Source of the DNA: Selenomonas sp. AB3002
GTDB lineage: Bacteria; Bacillota; Negativicutes; Selenomonadales; Selenomonadaceae
Assembly: GCF_000702545.1 (NCBI RefSeq)
Contig: NZ_JNIO01000008.1
Coordinates: forward strand, 1,364,001-1,428,000
Direction of reading: 5' to 3'
DNA length: 64,000 nt
The notes beneath the pieces were generated by a model that was given only the letters and a program-made list of their open reading frames with translations, was not told where the DNA came from and made no database searches. Positions 37,138 to 46,221 of the stretch are shown here, in pieces; position 1 is the first letter of the stretch; every line of letters begins with the position of its first letter. The translations under genes were made by a program, and so were the position numbers.

Positions 37138-37932
37138 CTATTCGCTTCCCACCAGCTTCAAGGCCTTGGCAAGGTAGAGCCTGCGGAAGACCGGGTATTC
37201 TGCCAGACCTCTGAGCTCCGTCCTGACCTCAAAGCCTGCAGCCTTCAGGCGGGAAAGCCAGGAACCTTCACCCTCCCCAGCCATATCCTCATGGACATGG
37301 AGGCCGCCTGACAGAAGCAACGGGGCCAGCAACACCTTTTTTGTGCCTTTTTTCTGCAAGCGCGCCAGCACCATGTCAAAGTTGGGCGTATCGCTTTCCT
37401 CCAGCACGCCAATATGAACGGGAAAGTCCTGCCTGTCCGCCCTCTCCTGCAGTTTCTCATAAACGGAATTGTGCTGATGGGGTGAACCGTGGCCCAACAG
37501 GACCAAATCTTCCCCATCTTCAAGATGATAGGCAGAAAATACAGCCGCCAGGCCTGACGCAAAATCATCCTGCCCGGGCTTTTCCTGATAGAAAAGAGGC
37601 TCACCGATTTTCAGCAGTTCAAAGCTGCCGCGGAACTCCTCCGCAGCCTCAATGACCTTATGATTATATTCTTCACCCGGCGTGAAATGGGTTGGCTGCA
37701 GGAATACCTTCTGAAAGCCCTCCTGCCTGATCCCTGCCAGGCATTCTGCCAGAGAAGGAATGATTATCCCATCTTTCAGAAGTTTCTTCCTGATGAAAAC
37801 GGAGGTATAAGCCTGCCGGATTTCCATATCAGGCAGGGCCTCCCCCATTTCCATTGCCAGTTTCTCAAGCCCCAAGGCACGGGCCTCACGGCCCGCCACC
37901 CCAAAGCTCACCAGCACTAAGGCCGCATCCAT
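37138..37932 (-). CDS. cbiK: Anaerobic sirohydrochlorin cobaltochelatase CbiK
   Basis: 264 residues. Inserts Co2+ into sirohydrochlorin in the early-cobalt B12 route. 'ALVLVSFGVA', 'FLQPTHFTPGEEYN' (a metal His followed by acidic residues) and 'LVLLGHGSPHQHN' plus 'LLLSGGLHVHEDMAGE' carry the His/Glu metal ligands of the CbiK group. No signal peptide, so cytoplasmic. Its ATG shares one base with the glmM stop codon, so it is translated with the cell-wall operon upstream although no other B12 gene is nearby. Confidence 0.88.
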   Translation of the reverse strand: MDAALVLVSFGVAGREARALGLEKLAMEMGEALPDMEIRQAYTSVFIRKKLLKDGIIIPSLAECLAGIRQEGFQKVFLQPTHFTPGEEYNHKVIEAAEEFRGSFELLKIGEPLFYQEKPGQDDFASGLAAVFSAYHLEDGEDLVLLGHGSPHQHNSVYEKLQERADRQDFPVHIGVLEESDTPNFDMVLARLQKKGTKKVLLAPLLLSGGLHVHEDMAGEGEGSWLSRLKAAGFEVRTELRGLAEYPVFRRLYLAKALKLVGSE

Positions 37933-39284
37933 CAGCCCTGCTCCGCCTTCACCACATCGGCAATGCGGTTGCAGATATCATCCAGCTGCTCCTGATCCGG
38001 GCCCTCAGCCATAACGCGAATCAGCGGCTCCGTACCGGAGGGGCGCACCAGAATGCGGCCTTCAGCCCCCAGCTCCGCCTCGCCTGCAGCAATGGCAGCC
38101 TTGATGTTCTCGTTCTCCTCCCAGCCTTCCTTGGTAGCCACTTTCACATTCAGCAGCAACTGGGGATAGGTGGTCATGAGAGCGGTCAGCTCAGAAGCCT
38201 TGCGGCCGCTGCGCTTCAGGGACTTGAGCACCTGCAGGGCAGTGATGAGGCCGTCGCCGGTGGTGGTGTATTCAGTGAAAATGATATGTCCTGACTGCTC
38301 GCCGCCAATCTTGTAGCCGTTCTTCAGCATGTTTTCCAGAACATAGCGGTCACCCACCTTGGTGATTTCCGCACGGCCGCCGGCAGCCTTGATGGCCTTG
38401 TGGAAACCGATGTTGGCCATCACCGTGGTCACGACAGTCTTGTAAGGCAGCGTGCCGCTCTTGATCATATCCGTGGCGCACATGATGAGGATATGGTCGC
38501 CATCGATGATCTCGCCCTTCTCGTCCACGCAAAGGCAGCGGTCAGCGTCGCCGTCATTGGCAATACCAAGATCTGCACCATACTCCACTACAGCCTTCTG
38601 CAGGGACTCCATGTGAGTGGAGCCGCAGCCATCATTGATGTTGATGCCATTGGGCAGAGCGTGGATAACCTTCACCTTGGCTCCCAGCTGGCGCAGGATC
38701 TGGGGCATAGCCTCGAAAGAAGCACCGTTAGCGCAGTCAAGCACGATCTTCATGCCATCCAGGCGCTCCTCACAGGTGCTCAGCACAAAGTCTATATACT
38801 GGTTCAGAAGGTCCTTGCGTGCCTCCAGATGTCCGATACGGCTGCCCTTGGCACGGTACAGGTCATCATTTTCCTCCAGCTGATGCACAATGGCCTCCAG
38901 CTCGTCTTCCACGGAGTCAGGCAGCTTGTAGCCGTCCCCGCCGAAGAACTTGATGCCGTTGTCATGGAAAGGATTGTGGGAGGCAGAGATCACGATGCCT
39001 GCCTTGGCGCGATGCTTGCGGGCCAGATACGCAATGGCCGGCGTAGGAATGACTCCTGCCAGCATGGCACGGCCGCCAGCAGAGCAGATGCCTGCCACCA
39101 GAGCGGCTTCCAGCATTTCCCCGGAGAGGCGGGTATCGCGGCCAATGATGATGAGAGGCTGCTCCTCCTCACTATCCTTGCCAAAATAAAGCGTAGCAGC
39201 ACGGCCCAGGCGGTAAGCCATCTCCGGCAGCAAAGTCACATTTGCTTCCCCCCGGACGCCGTCCGTGCCAAACAGTCTTGCCAT
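37932..39284 (-). CDS. glmM: Phosphoglucosamine mutase
   Basis: 450 residues, full length. Converts glucosamine 6-P to glucosamine 1-P for peptidoglycan and LPS. 'LFGTDGVRG' at the start, phospho-Ser102 in 'ISASHNP', metal loop 'NDGDADR', sugar loop 'GGEQSGH' and 'RPSGTEPLIRVM' phosphate loop all present. Lies in the cdaA-cdaR operon, the arrangement in which GlmM is known to bind and inhibit CdaA in other Firmicutes. Confidence 0.97.
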   Translation of the reverse strand: MARLFGTDGVRGEANVTLLPEMAYRLGRAATLYFGKDSEEEQPLIIIGRDTRLSGEMLEAALVAGICSAGGRAMLAGVIPTPAIAYLARKHRAKAGIVISASHNPFHDNGIKFFGGDGYKLPDSVEDELEAIVHQLEENDDLYRAKGSRIGHLEARKDLLNQYIDFVLSTCEERLDGMKIVLDCANGASFEAMPQILRQLGAKVKVIHALPNGININDGCGSTHMESLQKAVVEYGADLGIANDGDADRCLCVDEKGEIIDGDHILIMCATDMIKSGTLPYKTVVTTVMANIGFHKAIKAAGGRAEITKVGDRYVLENMLKNGYKIGGEQSGHIIFTEYTTTGDGLITALQVLKSLKRSGRKASELTALMTTYPQLLLNVKVATKEGWEENENIKAAIAAGEAELGAEGRILVRPSGTEPLIRVMAEGPDQEQLDDICNRIADVVKAEQG

Positions 39285-39330
39285 AATATAAATCCCCCTA
39301 ATAGCTTTTAAAAATTAAATCATAACTCAT

Positions 39331-40959
39331 TTAGTATGCCACAGAAGCAGTGAGAAATGCAAGGGCTGCCTTCATGCCGTCTACGGCGGCACTCATGATG
39401 CCCCCGGCGTAGCCTGCCCCTTCCCCCATGGGATAAAGGCCCGGCGTTCCCTCAGCCATCATATTTTCCCTGTCCCGCACAATGCGGCAGGGAGCAGAGG
39501 AACGGGACTCAATGCCCGTCATCACCGCCCCCGGATCAGCAAAGCCCGGGATTTTCCTGTCAAAGAAAGGCAGCGCCCCTGCCAAAGTCTTGGTGATGAA
39601 CTCAGGCAGGCAGTCATGCAGATCAGCCGTCTTTACCCCCGGACGATAAGTAGGTGAAGTCAGGAATGACTGAGCCCCCACAGAACCCGAGAGGAAGTCC
39701 CCCACGGTCTGCACGGGAGCCTTGTAGTCCCTGCCCCCCAGGTCAAAGGCCAGGTGCTCCAGCTTTTCCTGCAGGGCCATGCCAGAGAGCACTTCCCTGC
39801 CGAAATCCTCCGGCCCCACCTGCACCAGCAGGGCGCTGTTGGCAATGCCCGAATCCCGGGCGAAATTGCTCATGCCATTGGTGACAACACCCTCCTTTTC
39901 GGAAGTGGCCGCCACCACCAGTCCCCCGGGGCACATGCAGAAAGAGTATGCTCCCCTGCCCGTCACCGGGTCCTTGTAGGTCAGGGCATAATCTGCCACA
40001 GGCAGGCGGGGATGCCCCGCATCTTCTCCATACTGGGCCCTGTCGATAAACTCCTGGGGGTGCTCTATTCTCACCCCCATGGCAAAGGGCTTGGCTTCCA
40101 TCTTCAAGCCTCTTGAAAGGAGCATGCGGTAGGTGTCGCGGGCAGAATGGCCTATGCCAAAGAAGGCGTTATGGCAGGGTATGCGCTCCTCGCTCCCCAC
40201 AATCAGGGCAGCCAGTTCCCCTCCCGGGGCAAGCTCCAAATCCGTCACCTGGGCGCCAAAGCGCACCTGCCCCCCCAGGGAAATGATTTCCTGCCGGATA
40301 TTCCTGACAATGCCCCGCAAAAGATCCGTGCCGATATGAGGCTTATGGAGATAGCGTATCTCCTCCGGAGCACCAGCCCTGATAAAAGCCTCAATGATTT
40401 CTCCCATCAAGGGGTCATTTATACGGGTGGTGAGCTTGCCATCGGAAAAGGTGCCTGCTCCTCCCTCACCGAACTGCACATTGGACTGAAGCTTCAGCCC
40501 GCCCCCCTGCCAGAAAGATTCAATATCTTTGGTGCGGGTATCGACATCAGCCCCCCGCTCCAGCACCAAAGGCCGATAACCTGCCCTGGCCAAGGTCAGC
40601 GCCGCAAACATGCCTGCGGGACCAAAGCCCACCACTACAGGAGGCAGCTCTCCCTGCCCGGGAGCAGGAAAATTCCTTTCAGTCAGGGGCTGAGGCACTA
40701 TGATTTCCAGATTCTTGTCCTTTTTCAGCTTGCCCCTGAGCTTCTTTTCATGGGCAGGTGCTATTTCTACATCCAGCATATAGGTGAACTGGATGGGAGC
40801 CCCACGATAGCGGCGGGCATCTATGGCCTTACGCACAATTACCACCCCAAGCACAGCCTGGGGTGGTAATCCGAGACGCTTAGCCACAAGGACGGACAGG
40901 TCCGCCTCCTCAGTGAGAGGCACCTGCATATTCTTGATTCTAAGCAATGTTATCTTCAC
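39331..40959 (-). CDS. FAD-dependent protein of the COG2509 type
   Basis: 542 residues. An N-terminal region of about 90 residues precedes an FAD-binding Rossmann motif 'VVVGFGPAGMFAALTLARAG' (about 107-126) with 'LVLERGADV'. A conserved 'NVQFGEGGAGTFSDGKLTTR' and the C-terminal 'GEGAGYAGGIMSAAVDG' FAD segment follow. This is a widespread uncharacterised dehydrogenase-like family found in the cdaA-glmM region of several Firmicutes. Substrate unknown. Sixteen bases separate it from cdaR upstream. Confidence 0.85.
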   Translation of the reverse strand: MKITLLRIKNMQVPLTEEADLSVLVAKRLGLPPQAVLGVVIVRKAIDARRYRGAPIQFTYMLDVEIAPAHEKKLRGKLKKDKNLEIIVPQPLTERNFPAPGQGELPPVVVGFGPAGMFAALTLARAGYRPLVLERGADVDTRTKDIESFWQGGGLKLQSNVQFGEGGAGTFSDGKLTTRINDPLMGEIIEAFIRAGAPEEIRYLHKPHIGTDLLRGIVRNIRQEIISLGGQVRFGAQVTDLELAPGGELAALIVGSEERIPCHNAFFGIGHSARDTYRMLLSRGLKMEAKPFAMGVRIEHPQEFIDRAQYGEDAGHPRLPVADYALTYKDPVTGRGAYSFCMCPGGLVVAATSEKEGVVTNGMSNFARDSGIANSALLVQVGPEDFGREVLSGMALQEKLEHLAFDLGGRDYKAPVQTVGDFLSGSVGAQSFLTSPTYRPGVKTADLHDCLPEFITKTLAGALPFFDRKIPGFADPGAVMTGIESRSSAPCRIVRDRENMMAEGTPGLYPMGEGAGYAGGIMSAAVDGMKAALAFLTASVAY

Positions 40960-40975
40960 TCCATCTTATATTGAC

Positions 40976-41926
40976 TTACTGACTCTTCTCCGGCTCATCG
41001 GCCTTCCTGATTTCCAGATAAACAGTAACCTCCTTGTTGGTCACTGTGACGCCTTCGGGAAGTTTCAGCTGCACCTTCCTGCTGGTGGATTTGCCCAAAT
41101 CTGCCAGATTGACAGGCTCCGTATCCACAGAAGTGATCTGGGCCAGGGTTTCCTCAGGTCCTGCAATCTCAATCTTCACCGGATCCACCTTCACTCCGGA
41201 CAGCACCAGTCCCCGATGCATCTCCCCTACAGTGACAGCCTTGATATTGACTACTTTCTTAGTCAGTCCCCGGGCCAGCTGCACATCTGCCTGCACGGAG
41301 GAAGGCCGCACCGTAACGCCGCTTACCTCCCTGCCGTCTGCATTGATGGGCGTGAGAGGCACCTGGAGGGTGAAATCTGTGCCATTGCCGGAGAGGCCCA
41401 CATAGCCTATCACCCGGCTTACCTCATCCAGCAGGGACTTGGGCCCCTCCACGCTGACCACGCTGGCAGTCTGAGTGACCCTGGCCACAGTAGTACCTGG
41501 AGCTGTAGCTCCCGTGACAATGAGCTCTGCCTTGAACTGGCGGCTCTCAATCTTATCCAAAGTCACTTCCACAGTCTCCGGCTGCACTTCCACTAACTCA
41601 AAGCCCTGTGGCATATTGGTATGCACCCGGTAAGCCTTCCTGCCGTCACTGGCACTATCCAAGTCCACATAGGCATCAAAATCATCTTCTGTAGCATTCA
41701 CGAACATGGAGCGGGGGCCCCGCACCTTCAGCTTCACTGCCCCTGTCTCCTGGGACACCTTGTACCCCTCAGGAGCATTCATGATGGTAAGGGGCACGGA
41801 AAAAGTTCCCTCAATGGAAGGATTCTGATCATTCATCACATAGCCCCAAAGCACCAGGGCTACCAGGAAGCAGAGTATCTTGGCAGCCAGATTGCGCCGC
41901 ACCAGATTTTGCAAGCGTCCAATCAT
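40976..41926 (-). CDS. cdaR: CdaA regulatory protein CdaR (YbbR repeats)
   Basis: 316 residues. One N-terminal membrane helix (about 15-32, 'AAKILCFLVALVLWGYV') then an extracytoplasmic part with about three to four YbbR repeats (for example 'VPLTIMNAPEGYKV', 'ELIVTGATAPG', 'VNIKAVTVGEMHRG'). YbbR/CdaR modulates the diadenylate cyclase CdaA. Its ATG overlaps the cdaA stop by four bases (ATGA). Confidence 0.92.
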   Translation of the reverse strand: MIGRLQNLVRRNLAAKILCFLVALVLWGYVMNDQNPSIEGTFSVPLTIMNAPEGYKVSQETGAVKLKVRGPRSMFVNATEDDFDAYVDLDSASDGRKAYRVHTNMPQGFELVEVQPETVEVTLDKIESRQFKAELIVTGATAPGTTVARVTQTASVVSVEGPKSLLDEVSRVIGYVGLSGNGTDFTLQVPLTPINADGREVSGVTVRPSSVQADVQLARGLTKKVVNIKAVTVGEMHRGLVLSGVKVDPVKIEIAGPEETLAQITSVDTEPVNLADLGKSTSRKVQLKLPEGVTVTNKEVTVYLEIRKADEPEKSQ

Positions 41927-42762
41927 GACTTATTCCTCCAATTCCTGATCATATCCTTGAAGCCCGCTTCAGGAGCCACAAAAGCCGGCCGCAGAACCGC
42001 CTTGAGCCTGTCCATGTCCAGGTGTCTCATGATATGGCCGTTCTCAGCCACTGAAACAGTCCCCGTTTCCTCACTGACCACTACAATCAGGGCATCGCAC
42101 TGCTCAGAAAGGCCGATAGCTGCCCGATGCCTGGTGCCAAGCTCCGTGGAAAGGCTGCGATTCTCCGTCAGGGGCAGCAGGCAGCCTGCTGCAATGAGCC
42201 TCTTTCCCCGAATCACTGCCGCCCCGTCATGCAGCGGCGTATTGGGAATAAACACATTCATGAGGAAATCAGAGGTGATCAGGCCGTCTATCTGTATGCC
42301 TGTGGCGCTGATATCATTGAGCCCCATATCCCGCTCAATAACCAGCAGGGCCCCTATCTTGTTGGTGGAAAGCACTTTTACCGCCTTGGCCAGCTCATTT
42401 ACCACTGAACGGGCCTCATCATAATCCAGCGTAACCGAAGGGGCCAGAAACTTGCCCTGCCCCAGATGTTCCAGCGCCCGCCTGAGCTCTGGCTGGAATA
42501 CAATGGGCAAAGCCACAAAGAGCAGGGTCACGCTCTTCTGCAGGAGCCAGGACATGACATGCAGTTCCAGCCAGCTGCAGATGATGGTGATGCCCAAAAG
42601 CACCAGCACACCCTTCACCAGGGTAATGGCCCGGGTATCCTGGAGCATCTCATATACTTTATAAAGGATAACTGCCACAATGAAAATATCGACAGCATCA
42701 AGCACCGTAATGGTGGAAAGGATGCCGTGGAATCCACTGGGCAGGGAAAGATCTATAGGCAT
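41923..42762 (-). CDS. cdaA: Membrane diadenylate cyclase CdaA
   Basis: 279 residues from the ATG at 42760-42762 (GGGAG upstream); an earlier in-frame start lies across the promoter. Three membrane helices (about 22-88) and a DAC domain with 'DGA' (179-181) and 'RHR' (211-213), the catalytic motifs that join two ATP into c-di-AMP. First gene of cdaA-cdaR-FAD protein-glmM-cbiK. A TATAAT at 42799-42804 is a probable -10; no good -35 is seen. Confidence 0.95.
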   Translation of the reverse strand: MPIDLSLPSGFHGILSTITVLDAVDIFIVAVILYKVYEMLQDTRAITLVKGVLVLLGITIICSWLELHVMSWLLQKSVTLLFVALPIVFQPELRRALEHLGQGKFLAPSVTLDYDEARSVVNELAKAVKVLSTNKIGALLVIERDMGLNDISATGIQIDGLITSDFLMNVFIPNTPLHDGAAVIRGKRLIAAGCLLPLTENRSLSTELGTRHRAAIGLSEQCDALIVVVSEETGTVSVAENGHIMRHLDMDRLKAVLRPAFVAPEAGFKDMIRNWRNKS

Positions 42763-42918
42763 AACGTAAAACTCCCTATGTAAAATAGCACTAAAAATAT
42801 TATAGCGCAATAAACCAAGTTTTGCCACCTTCAAACATTCCTATTTATAGGGCATTCTCTTTGACCAGACCAAAATCCTTCCTGTACACTCCTGGTGCAC
42901 TATGAAAATTCAACCCAC

Positions 42919-42949
42919 AAGAAAAGAGGACTGCCTCACAGCAGTCCTC
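42919..42949 (-). terminator. Terminator of ilvE
   Basis: Perfect 9-bp stem GAGGACTGC/GCAGTCCTC followed by TTTTCTT on the minus strand. Confidence 0.9.
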
Positions 42950-42968
42950 AGACGCATTTCTATAAGAT

Positions 42969-43994
42969 TTACTTGACTTCCCGAATCCAGCCCTCGGGTC
43001 CTTCGATGGTGCCCAGCTGGATGCCGCGCAGGGTATCGTAAAGCTTCTGGGTGACGGGGCCCATCTTCTCCATGCCGCTGGGGAATTCGATGGTCTCATC
43101 CTTCCCAACCACCTTGCCCACAGGGGAGATGACAGCTGCGGTGCCGCAGAGACCGCACTCGGCGAAGTCCTTCAGCTCGGAGAACTTCACCGGGCGATGC
43201 TCCACCTTCATGCCCAGCATGTGCTCTGCCAGGTACACCAGGGAGCGGCGGGTGATGGAGGGCAGGATGCTGTCGGATTTCGGGGTTACCACCGTGCCAT
43301 CTTTGGTGATGAAGAGGAAGTTGGCGCCGCCGGTTTCCTCCACATAAGTGCGGGTGGCAGAATCCAGGAACATATTCTCGTCAAAACCGTTGTGATGAGC
43401 CAGTACATAGGGATGGAGGCTCATGGCGTAATTGAGGCCTGCCTTGATATGGCCCGTGCCATGGGGCGCAGCCCGGTCAAAGTCGCTTACGCAGAGGGTG
43501 ATGGGCTTGGCACCGCCCTTGAAGTACGGTCCCACAGGAGTGCCAAAGAGACGGAACTGATACTCCTCAGCCGGCTTCACGCCAATGACAGGGCTGGAGG
43601 CGAACATATAGGGGCGCAGGTACAGGGAAGCATCAGAGCCGTAGGGAGGCACCCATTCCTTGTTGGCTGCCACTACCTGATCCACTGCTTCCAGGAATCT
43701 CTCCTTTGGGAAAGCAGGCATTTCCAGCCTTTTGGCTGAATCCACCATGCGCTCTGCATTGAGGTCAGGACGGAAAGTCACAATGCGTCCATCCTTGGTA
43801 GTGTAAGCCTTAAGGCCCTCGAAGACCTCCTGGCAGTACTGCAGGATACCTGCACATTCATTGAGGACAATATTGGCATCCTCGGTGAGCACGCCCTCGC
43901 CCCACTTGCCATCCTTGAAATTTGCCACATAGCGCTTGGATATCGTACGATAGCTGAAACCCAAATTCGACCAATCAACATCTGCCTTTGCCAT
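42969..43994 (-). CDS. ilvE: Branched-chain amino acid aminotransferase
   Basis: 341 residues, fold-type IV PLP enzyme of the longer BCAT group. 'QEVFEGLKAYTTKDGRIVTF', the PLP Lys in 'TGHIKAGLNYA', 'VEETGGANFLFI' and 'SILPSITRRS' are conserved. Interconverts branched-chain keto acids and Leu/Ile/Val with glutamate. Monocistronic; a hairpin occupies its 5' leader. Confidence 0.95.
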   Translation of the reverse strand: MAKADVDWSNLGFSYRTISKRYVANFKDGKWGEGVLTEDANIVLNECAGILQYCQEVFEGLKAYTTKDGRIVTFRPDLNAERMVDSAKRLEMPAFPKERFLEAVDQVVAANKEWVPPYGSDASLYLRPYMFASSPVIGVKPAEEYQFRLFGTPVGPYFKGGAKPITLCVSDFDRAAPHGTGHIKAGLNYAMSLHPYVLAHHNGFDENMFLDSATRTYVEETGGANFLFITKDGTVVTPKSDSILPSITRRSLVYLAEHMLGMKVEHRPVKFSELKDFAECGLCGTAAVISPVGKVVGKDETIEFPSGMEKMGPVTQKLYDTLRGIQLGTIEGPEGWIREVK

Positions 43995-44020
43995 ACTAAT
44001 GCCCCTTTTCTGCTAAGGGC

Positions 44021-44073
44021 AGCCCGGCTTTTGCCGGGTCCCCCTATATATAAACTTGACTGATGTTTGTCCA
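44021..44073 (-). promoter_or_regulatory. Predicted ilvE promoter and leader hairpin
   Basis: Minus strand TGGACA (44068-44073), 17-base spacer, TATATA (44045-44050). The transcript then has a GC-rich hairpin (44021-44028 with 44033-44039 and neighbours, loop AAAA) before the ribosome site. No T-run follows, so it is not a terminator. Confidence 0.5.
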
Positions 44074-44116
44074 CCATTAGTGGAAATGTGAAACATCTTT
44101 ATCTCATTGCACTATT

Positions 44117-45742
44117 TTAGGTCAGAAATGTAACATTGTCAATGCCTTTTGAGAACAAACGTCTTTCTATATCCTTGATACCCTTCTCCTTGCGCCAGTC
44201 CAGGAGTTCCCGACGGGCCTGAGGCAGTTTTTCGATGATGTCGCCTGCCAGCAGGCCTTCCCCCAGCACCTCATAGGCCAGGTCTCCCGCCCTGCCGTGA
44301 AGATACGTGCCCAGGAGCGGCATGAAATCCACCTCCGTCTGGGCCGCCAGGCCGGCAATGGTGCCTGCCAGCACATCACCAGTTCCGGCAGTGGCCATGC
44401 CAGGATTGCCAAGTGTGGAGAAGAAAACCTCCCCTTCCGGATATGCCATCAGCGTACATTCGCCTTTGGCCACCAATACGGCCTTGCAGCCCTTGGCCAG
44501 CCGCTGGGCAGCCGGCACCAGATTCCCCCGGAGAGTCTCTGTCTCCACCCCCATCAGCCGCGCCATCTCCCCCAAATGAGGCGTGAGGATAGGGCGTTCC
44601 TTGCACTCTGCCAGCACCTCAGGCAGCCGTGCAAAGGCGAAGAGCGCATCTGCATCCAGCACCAGGCGGCAGGGAGTGCGGGTGGAGACAAGCCTCACAA
44701 ACTCCATGGTCTCCGCAGCCCTTCCCAGTCCCGGCCCCATCAGCAGCACATCAGCCTTATTGGCCAGGGAAAGCACCACCTGCACAGCATCTTCGCCTCC
44801 CAGATACCCGGCTTCCGTTTCCGGCAGGGGACAGGTCATGATTTCCTGCACCTGCGCAGCCACTATGGGCTGCTGGCTCTGGGGCACTGCCAAAGTCACC
44901 AATCCTGCCCCAATGCGCAGGGCTGCTTTGGCTGCCATGACAGCCGCCCCGGTCATGCCGCGGGACCCGGCCACAATGAGAATGCGGCCACAGCTGCCCT
45001 TATGCACATCCCTGGCACGCTCCGGCAACAGGGAGGCCGCCAAATCCTTGTCCAGCATCTGCAAGGACATCTTATCCGAATCAAGCAGCTGGGAAGGCAG
45101 GCCAATATCATCCACTACCAACCTGCCCACATAGTCTGCCCCCGGGGAGAGCAGCTGCCCCGGCTTGGGCAGGCCCAAAGAAAGGGTAGCCTGGGCTCTT
45201 ACGGCTGCAGTCTGCACTGCCCCCGTATCTGCCGCCACCCCGCTGGGCATATCTATGGCCATGACAGGCCTTTCCGACTGATTGATTTCCTCAATCAGTT
45301 TCAAGGTTTTTTTCCTGAGCTCTCCTACAGCTCCAGTGCCAAGGACGCCATCCACTATCCCATCGGAAAATTTCAGGGCCATGTGGAACCTGTCCCAATC
45401 CCTGTCACCGTTCAACTCGTGCAGTTCCATGCCCATCTTTTCCAAAATGGTGTACATGGCAGCAGCCGAAGGCTTCAGGTTGGCGTGCTCCCCGGCCAGG
45501 AAGACTCTCACCCTTGCCCCCTTATTGGCCAGGTGACGGGCAGCAGACATGGCATCACCACCGTTGTTGCCGCTGCCGGCCACCACGCAGAGGCTCTTGC
45601 CCTGCACTCCTCCCAGCATCTCGATGGTCACTTCTGCTGACCTGCGGCCGGCGTTTTCCATGAGCACGATTTCAGGCAGGCTGTAACTGTCCGCCGCCTC
45701 CTTGTCTATCCTGTGCATATCTTCTATAAGTCCAAGCTTCAT
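44117..45742 (-). CDS. nnrDE: Bifunctional NAD(P)HX epimerase/dehydratase
   Basis: 541 residues. N-terminal epimerase (YjeF_N, about 1-215: 'MENAGRRSAE', 'VVAGSGNNGGDAMSAARHL', 'VDGVLGTG', 'AIDMPSG') fused to the C-terminal ADP-dependent dehydratase (about 240-510: 'KGSCGRILIVAGSRGMTGAA', 'LMGPGLGR', 'LVLDADAL', 'ATAGTGDVLAGTIAGL'). Repairs hydrated NADH/NADPH. Located just upstream of ilvE and downstream of acpS, a common pairing. Confidence 0.95.
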   Translation of the reverse strand: MKLGLIEDMHRIDKEAADSYSLPEIVLMENAGRRSAEVTIEMLGGVQGKSLCVVAGSGNNGGDAMSAARHLANKGARVRVFLAGEHANLKPSAAAMYTILEKMGMELHELNGDRDWDRFHMALKFSDGIVDGVLGTGAVGELRKKTLKLIEEINQSERPVMAIDMPSGVAADTGAVQTAAVRAQATLSLGLPKPGQLLSPGADYVGRLVVDDIGLPSQLLDSDKMSLQMLDKDLAASLLPERARDVHKGSCGRILIVAGSRGMTGAAVMAAKAALRIGAGLVTLAVPQSQQPIVAAQVQEIMTCPLPETEAGYLGGEDAVQVVLSLANKADVLLMGPGLGRAAETMEFVRLVSTRTPCRLVLDADALFAFARLPEVLAECKERPILTPHLGEMARLMGVETETLRGNLVPAAQRLAKGCKAVLVAKGECTLMAYPEGEVFFSTLGNPGMATAGTGDVLAGTIAGLAAQTEVDFMPLLGTYLHGRAGDLAYEVLGEGLLAGDIIEKLPQARRELLDWRKEKGIKDIERRLFSKGIDNVTFLT

Positions 45743-45763
45743 ACCATTTCCTCCGCTTATGAT

Positions 45764-46132
45764 TTATTTTTCCATCACACACTGGGCAACAGCATAGTCC
45801 CTCGAGTGGCTCAAAGAGAGCCAGACAGACTTTACCCCCCGTTCCTCTGCCAGCTGCCCAAAATAGCCGCTGAGGGTCACCTGGGGACAGCCCAACTCAT
45901 CAGGCAGGATTTCGATATCCAGCAGGGAGCCATGCCTGAGCCCTGTGCCAAAGGCCTTCAGCACAGCTTCTTTCCCCGCCCAGCGGGCACCATAGCTGGC
46001 ATATCTGCCTGCTCCCCGCCCCTCGCAGTAAGCTTGTTCCTTTTCCGTATAGACCCGCTTGATGAAGGCGGGACTGGCCGCCTTTTCCACCCGGGTGATT
46101 TCAATGATGTCCGTGCCAATGCCAGCAATCAA
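45764..46132 (-). CDS. acpS: Holo-[acyl-carrier-protein] synthase
   Basis: 122 residues. 'IAGIGTDIIEITRVEKA' with metal Asp8 and 'RWAGKEAVLKAFG' with the metal Glu are the AcpS marks. Transfers 4'-phosphopantetheine from CoA to ACP. Twenty-one bases before nnrDE, likely one operon. Confidence 0.96.
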   Translation of the reverse strand: MIAGIGTDIIEITRVEKAASPAFIKRVYTEKEQAYCEGRGAGRYASYGARWAGKEAVLKAFGTGLRHGSLLDIEILPDELGCPQVTLSGYFGQLAEERGVKSVWLSLSHSRDYAVAQCVMEK

Positions 46133-46154
46133 CTATTATTCCTCCGCTTAATCA

Positions 46155-46187
46155 CAAATTAGGAGCCGACAGTACTTGCCGGCTCCT
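46155..46187 (-). terminator. Probable terminator of motAB
   Basis: 8-bp stem AGGAGCCG/CGGCTCCT (46161-46168/46180-46187) about 35 bases after the motB stop; only a weak T-rich run follows on the minus strand. Confidence 0.5.
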
Positions 46188-46221
46188 ATAGTATACCATT
46201 TCAAGGTGAAATCTTGCACCA

